Assembly (NCBI GenBank): GCA_963830485.1
Contig: CAWHNE010000012.1
Span: forward strand, 124,001-188,000
DNA length: 64,000 bases
DNA from: CAIWHR01 sp963830485
GTDB taxonomy: Bacteria > Pseudomonadota > Gammaproteobacteria > Burkholderiales > Casimicrobiaceae
Reading direction: 5' to 3'
Both the position numbers and the translations under genes were made by a program. This document shows, piece after piece, positions 52,042 to 59,486 of the stretch (positions are counted from its first letter, which is position 1; every line of letters begins with the position of its first letter). Below the pieces are notes generated by a model. It ran no database searches. It was not told the origin of the DNA and saw only the letters and a program-made list of their open reading frames with translations.

Positions 52042-52841
52042 TCACTTCTTCGCGGCGGGCGCCTTCGCGAGCACGGTCGCGGCCTGCGCCATCTCGGACT
52101 CGAGCTGCTGCGCGGGCAGCGCGCCCGGCACCACCGAGCCGTCGGCGAAGACGAGCGTCGGCGTTGCCGAGACGCGAAGCTTCGCCCCGAGCGCATTGGT
52201 CGCGACGACCGGGTTGTCGCAGTCGCCCTTGTTGTCCGGCAAGGCGCCGCTCGCGAAGAATTCGTCCCAGGCCTTCACCTTGTCGGCCGAGCACCAGATC
52301 ATCCGCGACTTGCGCGCGGAGTCGGGGTGGAGCTGGTCGATCGGATACAGGAACGTGTAGATCGTCACGTTGTCGATGCTCTTGAGCTCCTGCTCGAGCC
52401 GCGCGCAGTACGGGACAGTCGGCATCGGAGAAGATCGCGAGCTTGCGCTCGCCGTTGCCCTTGACGCGCTTGAACGCGAGGTTGAGCGGCAGGCTGTCGA
52501 AGGCGACGCGGTTGAGCTCGCGCTGCCGCAGCTCGGTCAGGTTCCTCTTCGTGTTCGTGTCGTAGATCGCGCCCAGCACGACGTAGTTGGCCTTCGCGTC
52601 GGTGTAGACGATCTGCTCGTCGAGCTGGATTTCGTAGAGGCCGAAGTAGGGCGTCTTCGTCACGCCCTTCACCGTCGCGCCCGGGGAGCTTCTGCTCGAC
52701 CACCTTCTTCACCGCCGCCGCTTCGCCGGTGAGCGGCGGCGTCGGCGTCTGCGCGGGCAGCGCGGACGCGAGCAGGGCAGCGGCCGCGAACAGGCCCGCG
52801 GCCGAAAGCCGGCGCGGGATCAATCGAAAGGAGGGCCTCAT
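52042..52841 (-). CDS. dsbC: Thiol:disulfide interchange protein DsbC, frame broken twice
   Basis: Periplasmic disulfide isomerase. ATG 52841 opens a signal peptide (LFAAAALLASALPAQ). The dimerisation domain (VVEQKLPG, frame change at about 52683, then VKGVTKTPYFGLYEIQLDEQ) is followed by the thioredoxin domain (KLAIFSDADCP, frame change at about 52421, then YCARLEQELKSIDNVTIYTF). Both breaks are one extra G. Repaired, the active site reads CPYC and the protein has about 265 residues with VSATPTLVFADGSVVPG intact. Confidence 0.88.
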
Positions 52842-52872
52842 CACGTTCTCCGGTAGGTCTCGCGCCGCGATT

Positions 52873-54061
52873 TTATCGCAGCGCCGATTGCGCCAACAGG
52901 CGCCTGGCCGGGGGCATCCGCTCGATCGCGGCAAGCCCCAGGTTGCGCGCCGACCGAACGATCGGCGCGCGGATGCGAAAGAGATGCGCGAGCGCATCGG
53001 TCACCGTCTGCATCGCGTTGACGGGTTCGGCGCGCCGGCGGGCGTAGCGCTCGAGCAAGGAGCGGCGCGCCGGGATCGGCGACCGGGCCTCGCTCGCGCA
53101 GCACCGCGGCGAGCGCCTCGACGTCGCCGAATCCAAGGTTGACGCCCTGTCCCGCGAGCGGATGGACGCCGTGCGCGGCATCGCCGACGAGGGCCAGGCG
53201 ATGCGCAACGACGGTCGGCAGCTTGAGGAACTGGAGCGGAAAGCCCGCGGCCGGCGTGATGCACGCGAAGCGCGCCGAGCGCCTGCCCGCCCGCGTCCGC
53301 GACGCGCGCCGCGAGCGCCGCGGGCGCGAGCGCGAGCAGCTCCTGCGCAAGCGGATCGGGCGCCGACCACACGATCGACACGCGGCGTCCCGGCAGCGGC
53401 AGCCACGCGAGAATGCCGCCGTCGTCGCAAAACCACTGGTGCGCGCGGCCGTGGTGCGCGCGCTCGCACGTGAAATTGGCGACGACGGCGGTCTGACCGT
53501 AGGGCGTCGCCACCGCGGCGATTCCGGCCGCGTCGCGCACCGGCGAGCGGAGGCCGTCGGCGCCGACGACGAGCCGCGCGGTGAGTCTCTCGCCGTCGTC
53601 GAAGCGGACCTCGCCGTACTCCGCGGTCCACGCGATCGACGGCGATCGCGCGCGGCGCATGCGTCGCCACGCCAGCGGCCCGCACGAGCGGCACGAGCGC
53701 GGCGCGCAGCGCGCGCTCCTCGACAATCCACGCGAGCGCGCGCTCGCCGACGTCGTACGCGCTGAAGTTGAGCACGCCGCCGTCGTCGCCCTCGACCTTC
53801 ATCGACTCGATCGCCGCGATGCGCTCCACCGGGAGCGCCTGCCAGGCGCCCACCGCGCGCAGCAGCGTCTGCGCTGCCTGGACTGATCGCGTAGACGCGC
53901 GTGTCCCACTCGCCGCCTTCCGCCGGAGGATCAGGCACGACGACGGGAGCGCGGTCGACGAGTGCGACCGCGAGGCCCGACGCCGCGAGCGCAGGCGCGA
54001 GCGCGAGCCCGACGAGTCCCGCGCCGGCGATCAGCACGTCGCAGTCGGTAGCGGACGTCAC
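52873..54061 (-). CDS. UbiH/UbiF/VisC-type FAD monooxygenase, frame broken about four times
   Basis: A ubiquinone-pathway aromatic hydroxylase. GTG 54061 overlaps the hslV stop. Motifs occur in several frames: CDVLIAGAGLVGLALAPALA (dinucleotide site), VVGADGLRSPVRDAAGI (DG motif), and ALVGDAAHGVHPLAGQGVNL (FAD site). Breaks lie at about 53875, 53630, 53275 and 53058, each explained by one extra base. Repaired length is about 395 residues. Which ring position it hydroxylates cannot be told, so no symbol is given. Confidence 0.85.
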
Positions 54062-54609
54062 TTTCCTTTCTCCTTCTCCAGAACTTCGATCACGTGGTTC
54101 TGGTTCGTGTAGATGCAGATCTCGCCAGCGATGGCGAGGGACTGTTTGACGATCTCCGCGGCGGAAAGTGCCGTGTGCTCGAGCAGCGCCCGCGCGGCAG
54201 CCTGGGCGTACGGCCCGCCCGAGCCGATCGCGACGATGCCGTGCTCGGGCTCGAGCACGTCGCCCGTCCCGGTAATGACGAGCGACGCGCTCCGGTCCGC
54301 TATCGCGAGCATCGCCTCGAGGCGCCGCAGGATCCGGTCGGAGCGCCAGTCCTTCGCGAGTTCGACCGCGGCACGCGTCAGGTGCCCCTGGTGCTTTTCG
54401 AGCTTGCCCTCGAAGCGCTCGAACAGCGTGAACGCGTCGGCGGTCGCGCCGGCGAAGCCCGCGAGCACGCGGTCGTTGTAGAGCCGGCGCACCTTGCGCG
54501 CCGTCGCCTTCACGACGACGCTGCCGAGCGTCACCTGCCCATCGCCGCCCAGCGCGACCGCGCCGTCCCGGCGCACCGAGAGAATCGTGGTTCCGTGGAA
54601 CGTTTCCAT
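54058..54609 (-). CDS. hslV: ATP-dependent protease proteolytic subunit HslV
   Basis: A 183-residue T1-family peptidase. The mature N-terminal threonine is in METFHGTTILSVRRDG; conserved GGDGQVTLG, VRRLYNDRVLAGFAGATADA, and AIGSGGPYAQAAARAL follow. It needs the HslU unfoldase, which normally follows directly but is not downstream here; ubiH is instead. Confidence 0.96.
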   Translation of the reverse strand: METFHGTTILSVRRDGAVALGGDGQVTLGSVVVKATARKVRRLYNDRVLAGFAGATADAFTLFERFEGKLEKHQGHLTRAAVELAKDWRSDRILRRLEAMLAIADRSASLVITGTGDVLEPEHGIVAIGSGGPYAQAAARALLEHTALSAAEIVKQSLAIAGEICIYTNQNHVIEVLEKEKGK

Positions 54610-54726
54610 GTCGTTGGCCGCGGGAAGACGCGCCCCGCGTGTCGTCGTCGAATTCCGGATTGCGCGCCGTCACCCTGTTCACCGGCGCCGGGGGCCCGAC
54701 CCCGCCCCGGGGTCAGGGAAGCGCTA

Positions 54727-55968
54727 CTATGCCTTCTTCACGAAATGCCGCGGCGAAATGCCGATGAGCAGCAGCAGCACCCTGACAATCGGCGTGGCGC
54801 CGACGATCTGCACGGACTTGCGCTGCGCCTCGATCCGGTTGATCGTGTTGAGCAGCGCGCCCGCGCAGACGAAGTCGATCCGCTCGACGTCGCTCATGTC
54901 GATCGGAATCACGTTGTGCCCCGGAGCGAACTCCGCGAGCCGCCCGAGCTGCGGCATGGACGACCCCGCCATCACACCCGACCAGCGGAGCACCTCGGTG
55001 TCGGCGTTCGCGGTGGCGTCCTCCGCCGCGGGCGTTTCGGGCGTGGTCTTGGCGACGACCGAAGGCTCCCATGAAGGCGGAGAGAGCTCGAAGGTCACCG
55101 CGTATTCGACGGCGCGGTCCTCGAAGGCCGCGTGCGCGCTCGACCACTGCAGGAACTCGAGCGAGAGGAGCCAGGCGCCCTCGCCCCCGTCGCGCCCTTT
55201 CTTCACCGCCGCGTCGAGCAACGGCTTCAGCTTCTCGGCGCGCTGCAGCTGCAGCGCGAACTTCTTCCTGCGCGCCTCACCGAGCGCCATCGCGAGCAGC
55301 CGCGCGCCCTCGTCGTCGAACCCCGTCACCGACATCAGGTCGACGCGGACTTCCGGGAGTTGCTTTGCCATCGCGCGCTTGAGCCCCTCGAGCTGCGTGG
55401 CCACCGCCGCGGTGAGCTTGCCCGTGATCCCGATGTAGCCGCCGGCCAGTCGCGGGCCGACCGGTTTCTTCTCCGTCGCCTCCCACGCCGGCGCCGAGCG
55501 CTCGAACTGCACGACATACTGCAGTGCGAACTTGTCGAACGCCGTCTTGTCACCCGCGCGTTGTTGCAGGTCGAAGAGCGCAAGCCATGCGAGCGGCGAT
55601 ATCTTGGTGTCGTGGTCCGTCTGCACGCCCTGCTCGAGCAACTCGCGCGCTTTCGCGGCATGGCCGCTCGCGTAGCGGAGCGCGGCGTCCTCCAGCACGG
55701 CGCAGAGGCCGGGATTTGCTTGCGCCACCTCGAAGCTCGGCTGTCCGGGCGACGACCACTCGATCAAGCTCGCGCCGGTGACCGTGATGTCACCGGCCGG
55801 CTCGACCTGCCGTCGGTCGCCCCCCGGAGTCCGGGAGGTGGCATGGTTCGCGACCTCACGCGCCGAAGGCGACCGCCCCGGCGTGGCGGGCGACGGCACC
55901 GCCCGCGGCCGCCCGTCGCCCGCGGCCGGGCTCGGCTTCTTCGTCGGTGGTTTCGAAAACAGCGCCAT
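54727..55968 (-). CDS. STAS-domain protein, probable tandem STAS
   Basis: A 413-residue soluble protein. The N-terminal 60 residues are Pro/Arg-rich and disordered. A region around 190–260 (GYIGITGKLTAAVATQLEGL, VRVDLMSVTGFDDEGARLLA) and the C-terminal 90 residues (VLRWSGVMAGSSMPQLGRLA, VIPIDMSDVERIDFVCAGAL) both look like STAS domains. ATG 55968 chosen. Found near hslV in betaproteobacteria; role unknown. Confidence 0.78.
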   Translation of the reverse strand: MALFSKPPTKKPSPAAGDGRPRAVPSPATPGRSPSAREVANHATSRTPGGDRRQVEPAGDITVTGASLIEWSSPGQPSFEVAQANPGLCAVLEDAALRYASGHAAKARELLEQGVQTDHDTKISPLAWLALFDLQQRAGDKTAFDKFALQYVVQFERSAPAWEATEKKPVGPRLAGGYIGITGKLTAAVATQLEGLKRAMAKQLPEVRVDLMSVTGFDDEGARLLAMALGEARRKKFALQLQRAEKLKPLLDAAVKKGRDGGEGAWLLSLEFLQWSSAHAAFEDRAVEYAVTFELSPPSWEPSVVAKTTPETPAAEDATANADTEVLRWSGVMAGSSMPQLGRLAEFAPGHNVIPIDMSDVERIDFVCAGALLNTINRIEAQRKSVQIVGATPIVRVLLLLIGISPRHFVKKA

Positions 55969-56253
55969 CAATATGCGGTGCCATCGGGCCCGCTCGAAAG
56001 GTCGGCCGTCCGGGGCGGCGCGGCAGGCCCATCGCAGCAGGCAGTGCGCGACAAGAGGACAATTATGTTCTCGTCATGGGTATCGTACAAGCCGAGGAGT
56101 CGGGGTCCCCCCAACCTGTCAAGGGGGATTCGCGAGGATGCAATCTTCGTGATGCCTCGATGCGCACAGCATTTGCATTGGTCGCCGCCACGCCCAGTTG
56201 TAGAATCCGCGGACGAGCGACGGTCGCCCGACCGTCAACAATGGAGGATGACG

Positions 56254-56349
56254 ATGAAGAACCCGCTCGATTCACTTTGGGGCACGATCATCTCCGGCCT
56301 GGTCCTGACGGCGATCCTGTATTTCGCCGTCCGCGGCCTTCTCATGTGA
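56254..56349 (+). CDS. 31-residue single-span membrane protein
   Basis: A small ORF, ATG 56254 preceded by GGAGG six bases upstream. Sequence pattern: charged start (MKNPLDSLWGT), one hydrophobic span (IISGLVLTAILYFAVRGLLM). It ends 14 bp before the PuuD-like gene, which also has its own GGAGG, so the two probably form an operon. No known small-protein family recognised. Confidence 0.55.
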   Translation: MKNPLDSLWGTIISGLVLTAILYFAVRGLLM

Positions 56350-56363
56350 CGGAGGCGAACACC

Positions 56364-56855
56364 ATGGATCTCTATCCCGCCATCGCAAGATGGATCCACT
56401 TCATGGCCGGCATCATGTGGATCGGCCTCCTCTATTATTTCAACTTCGTTCAGGTCGCGGCGCTCAAGGCGGCGAGCGCGGACGGCTCCGCATCCGGTAT
56501 CACGAAGCACGTCGCGCCACGCGCGCTGCTGTTCTTCCGCTGGGCGGCCGTCGTGACATGGGTCGCGGGTGCGGCGCTCCTCGGCAATCAGTTCATCCCC
56601 GCGTTCACGCTGTCGAAGGGGATGGCCGGCATCGGCGTCGGCGCGTGGCTCGGTACGATCATGCTGTTCAACGTGTGGGCGCTGATCTGGCCCAATCAGC
56701 AGAAGATTCTCGGCATGAAGCCCGCGACCGACGAGGAGAAGAACAAGGCGCGTCGTTTAGCGTTCCTGGCGTCACGAACCAACGTGGCGCTCTCGATCCC
56801 GATGCTGTTCTTCATGGCCGGCGGCTGGTCGCACCGGGCGCTGTTCGGACTGTAG
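56364..56855 (+). CDS. Membrane protein of the PuuD/DUF989 family
   Basis: A 163-residue membrane protein matching the N-terminal membrane domain of urate oxidase PuuD (PF06181-like): IARWIHFMAGIMWIGLLYYF, a heme-type histidine in the first span, WAAVVTWVAGAALLGNQFIP, AWLGTIMLFNVWALIWPNQQ, and a final span. The PuuD cytochrome c domain is absent. A urate role is therefore doubtful. Confidence 0.8.
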   Translation: MDLYPAIARWIHFMAGIMWIGLLYYFNFVQVAALKAASADGSASGITKHVAPRALLFFRWAAVVTWVAGAALLGNQFIPAFTLSKGMAGIGVGAWLGTIMLFNVWALIWPNQQKILGMKPATDEEKNKARRLAFLASRTNVALSIPMLFFMAGGWSHRALFGL

Positions 56856-57041
56856 CGGCGCAAGCGGCGAGCCGGGGCCCCGGGCACCAAGCGCCGAGGG
56901 GGAGCGAGCAATCGCGAGTCGCCGCAAGCGGCCGACAGCGTGGCGCGGCGTTAGGCAATGGCGGATCGGAGGCCGCGGCGCGAGCGGCGAGCCGAGCCCC
57001 GGGCGCTAGGCGCCGAGCGGGAGCGAGCGATCGCGCCGCTA
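56853..57041. repeat. TAGCGGCGC-anchored repeat between two convergent stops (element F1)
   Basis: The 189-bp interval begins at the TAG of the PuuD-like gene (TAGCGGCGCAAGCGGCGAGC) and ends at the TAG of dksA on the other strand (TAGCGGCGCGATCGCTCGC), so TAGCGGCGC forms both ends in inverted orientation. Inside are two ~58-bp direct copies of GCGCRAGCGGCGAGCCG...GGGAGCGAGCRATCGCG, about 50–60 bp apart. A third short copy follows the fabI stop. No gene inside. Confidence 0.7.
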
Positions 57042-57494
57042 ATCCCCGTACAGCTTCTGCACCCGCTCGCGGCGCTCCTGCGCCTCGAGCGAGAGCGTCG
57101 CCGTCGGGCGCGCGAGCAGGCGCGGGATGCCGATCGGCTCGCCGGTCTCCTCGCAATAGCCGTAGCTGCCGTCGTCGATCATCTTGATCGACTTCTCGAC
57201 CTTCTTCAGGAGCTTGCGCTCGCGGTCGCGCGTGCGCAGCTCGAGCGTGTATTCCTCCTCGAGCGTCGCGCGGTCGGAGGGGTCGGTCGTGATTTCATTC
57301 TCGCGCAGGTGCTCGCCGGTGTCGTCGGCGTTCTGCAGGAGCTGGTCGCGCAGCTCGGTCAGCCGCTGCCGGAAAAAGGCGAGCTGCGCCTCGTTCATGT
57401 AGTCCTTGTCGGGCGCCTTCAGCAGGTCCTCCTCCGAGAGGACCTTGGGCTTTCGCGCGACGGTCGCGCTTGCGGTTGCTTGCTTTGCTGCCAT
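57039..57494 (-). CDS. dksA: RNA-polymerase-binding regulator DksA
   Basis: A 151-residue DksA. LSEEDLLKAPDKDYMNEAQL starts the coiled-coil (FRQRLTELRDQLLQNADDTG, DPSDRATLEEEYTLELRTRD with the DxxDxA tip). The zinc-finger region reads YGYCEETGEPIGIPRLLARP followed by TATLSLEAQERRERVQKLYG, with only one of the four cysteines. Zinc-deficient DksA is known in Burkholderiales. Promoter -10 TATAAT at 57600–57595. Confidence 0.95.
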   Translation of the reverse strand: MAAKQATASATVARKPKVLSEEDLLKAPDKDYMNEAQLAFFRQRLTELRDQLLQNADDTGEHLRENEITTDPSDRATLEEEYTLELRTRDRERKLLKKVEKSIKMIDDGSYGYCEETGEPIGIPRLLARPTATLSLEAQERRERVQKLYGD

Positions 57495-57594
57495 GCTGAC
57501 CCCTGCTTCCGTGTTCCTCGAAATCGCCTTCGCCAGCCCGGGCGCGTGTCCCGGACCCTCCGCGCAAGCGTCGAGGTCCCGCAACAAATCGGCG

Positions 57595-57600
57595 ATTATA
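57595..57600 (-). promoter_or_regulatory. Candidate -10 of dksA
   Basis: TATAAT on the minus strand about 100 nt before the dksA ATG. No clear -35. It is GC-flanked, as expected of stringently controlled promoters, which is only suggestive. Confidence 0.45.
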
Positions 57601-57674
57601 TCCCGCCCGCGTCACTCGCGGCCACTATCGCCGCGCGACCGCTCGCTGGCGGCCGCCCGTCGCGGCCTGCGCCG

Positions 57675-57680
57675 TATAAT
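57675..57680 (+). promoter_or_regulatory. Candidate -10 of pyrC
   Basis: TATAAT 22 nt before the pyrC ATG, followed by an A-rich stretch (CGCAAAAACAAGGG) that also supplies AAGGG as a ribosome-binding site. No clear -35. Confidence 0.5.
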
Positions 57681-57702
57681 CACGCAAAAACAAGGGCTTT
57701 GC

Positions 57703-58767
57703 ATGACCAACGCGCCTGCACCCACGCCTTCGACGCTGACCCTACCGCGGCCGGACGACTGGCACGTCCACCTGCGGGACGGCGCGGCCCTGGCCGCGGT
57801 CGTCAGCGCGACCGCGCGCGTATTCGGGCGAGCAATCGTCATGCCCAACCTGCGGCCGCCGGTCACGACAACCGCGCTGGCCCGGGAATACCGCGAGCGA
57901 ATCGTCGCCGCGTTGCCGTCGGGATCGCGCTTCGAACCCCTGATGACGCTCTACCTCACCGACAACACGGCTCCCGCCGAGATCGCCGCCGCCAAGGCAT
58001 CGGGCATCGTCCACGCCGTCAAGTATTACCCGGCAGGCGCAACGACGAATGCCGATTCCGGCGTCACCGCGCTCGAACGCGCATATCCCGCGCTCGCCGC
58101 GATGGAGAAGCTCAGTGTCGTGCTGTCGGTGCACGGGGAGGTCACCGATCCCGACGTCGACGTCTTCGATCGCGAGCGCGCGTTCGTCGAGCGTCACCTC
58201 GCACGGATCGTCCGCGATTTTCCTTCGCTGCGAATCGTCCTCGAGCACGTGACGACGTGCGAGGCCACCGATTTCGTCGCCGCGGCGCCGGCGAACGTCG
58301 CGGCGACGATCACCCCGCAGCATCTGCTCTGGTCGCGCAACGCGCTCTTCGCGGGCGGCCTGCGCCCGCATCTCTACTGCCTGCCGGTATTGAAGCGCGA
58401 GACGCATCGGTTGGCGCTCGTGCGGGCGGCGACATCGGGCAGCCCCAAATTCTTCCTCGGCACCGATTCCGCGCCGCACGCCCGCGCGTCGAAGGAGAGC
58501 GCCTGCTGCGGCGCCGGCTGTTACTCGGCGCCGCTCGCGCTGCCGCTCTACGCCGAGGCCTTCGAGGACGCGGGGGCGCTCGACAGGCTCTGCGCATTTG
58601 CGAGCCACTACGGCGCCGATTTCTACCAATTGTCGCGTCACTCCGACACGGTGACGCTCGTACGCGAGGCGTGGACCGTGCCCGGCGAGTATCCGTTCGG
58701 CGACGATTCGCTCGTCCCGCTGCGCGCCGGGCAGGCGATGCGCTGGCGCGTTGCCCCGGGAACTTAG
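57703..58767 (+). CDS. pyrC: Dihydroorotase
   Basis: A 354-residue class II dihydroorotase of pyrimidine synthesis. Zinc-site histidines in PRPDDWHVHLRDGAAL, the carboxylated lysine in AVKYYPAGATTNADSGV, histidine in SVHGEVTD, LEHVTTCEATDF and the aspartate in LGTDSAPHARASKES. The TAG stop is the start of repeat copy C. Confidence 0.96.
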   Translation: MTNAPAPTPSTLTLPRPDDWHVHLRDGAALAAVVSATARVFGRAIVMPNLRPPVTTTALAREYRERIVAALPSGSRFEPLMTLYLTDNTAPAEIAAAKASGIVHAVKYYPAGATTNADSGVTALERAYPALAAMEKLSVVLSVHGEVTDPDVDVFDRERAFVERHLARIVRDFPSLRIVLEHVTTCEATDFVAAAPANVAATITPQHLLWSRNALFAGGLRPHLYCLPVLKRETHRLALVRAATSGSPKFFLGTDSAPHARASKESACCGAGCYSAPLALPLYAEAFEDAGALDRLCAFASHYGADFYQLSRHSDTVTLVREAWTVPGEYPFGDDSLVPLRAGQAMRWRVAPGT

Positions 58768-59036
58768 GAGCCTGCCGGACTTGCTTTCGCGCATGCGACG
58801 GAGGCGATCCGGGCGCAGTTCAAGGCGCAAGCCCGAAGCCATACCGGGCGCACGGCAAGGGCGAGCAACGCAGAAATGCGCCCGGATCGACCCGTCCCTT
58901 CGGGTTGCTGCCAAAAAGCGCGTCTACGTCGTTGCTCGGCTCGCCGATATTCCCGATATCGGCTTCGCTTCGCGCCTCGCATCCGTCGCTTTTTGGCCGT
59001 GCAACGCATACGTGAAAGCAATTCCGGCAGACTCCT
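58766..59036. repeat. TIR/hairpin element, copy C (pyrC–rnpB)
   Basis: A 271-bp element with 19-bp terminal inverted repeats (58766–58784 and 59018–59036, 2 mismatches). Hairpin 1: CGATCCGGGCGCA (58805–58817) with TGCGCCCGGATCG (58877–58889). Hairpin 2: GCCAAAAAGCG (58910–58920) with CGCTTTTTGGC (58987–58997), enclosing GCCGATATTCCCGATATCGGC-like symmetry. The shared linker reads CCCTTCGGGTTGCTGCC. An inverted copy of the element at 3927. Its right end overlaps the likely -35 region of rnpB. Confidence 0.82.
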
Positions 59037-59059
59037 GGCCGGTGTTATCCTAGTTGTCC

Positions 59060-59398
59060 GAAGCCAGCCAGACCGTCGCTGCCCGATTCGTCGGGGAGAG
59101 GAAAGTCCGGGCTCCACAGAGCAGGATGCCGGGTAACGCCCGGCCGCAAGAAGTCGCCGCTTACGCGGCCGACGAAGGCGAGGAACAGGGCCACAGAGAC
59201 GAGTCGCCGGCGGTCAAACGCCGGCGGGTGAAACGCGGCAACCTCCATCCGGAGCAACACCAAGTAAGCGGACACCGACGCTGCTCGCCGAGTCCGCGGG
59301 TAGGTGGCTCGAGCCCGTCGGCAACGACGGGCCTAGAGGAATGACGGCCATAGCGCATGCGAATGCGCCGTAACAGAACCCGGCTTATCGGCTGACTT
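59060..59398 (+). ncRNA. rnpB: RNase P RNA, bacterial type A
   Basis: Catalytic RNA that matures tRNA 5' ends. The 5' end GAAGCCAGCCAGACCGTCGC pairs with the 3' GGCTGACTTC (helix P1). Universally conserved blocks are present: GAGGAAAGTCCGGGCTCC, GCAACCTCCATCCGGAGCAA, CGGGTAGGTGGCTCGAG, and ACAGAACCCGGCTTATCGG. Length about 340 nt, slightly shorter than E. coli. A TTATCCT at 59045–59051 is the likely -10. Confidence 0.95.
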
Positions 59399-59400
59399 CG

Positions 59401-59450
59401 CTTTTTTTCAGGGCCCGTTCGCGTCATGTCCGCAAACGCGAACGGGGCCC
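59401..59450 (+). terminator. T-run and hairpin after rnpB
   Basis: CTTTTTTTC follows the RNase P RNA 3' end directly. Then GGGCCCGTTCGCG and CGCGAACGGGGCCC form a long stem around a 13-nt loop. The T-run would stop rnpB; the hairpin lies between convergent rnpB and the MFS gene and may act in either direction. Confidence 0.55.
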
Positions 59451-59486
59451 CGGACGCCCCGCAGGTCTCCCGCGGGACGTCGCCTT

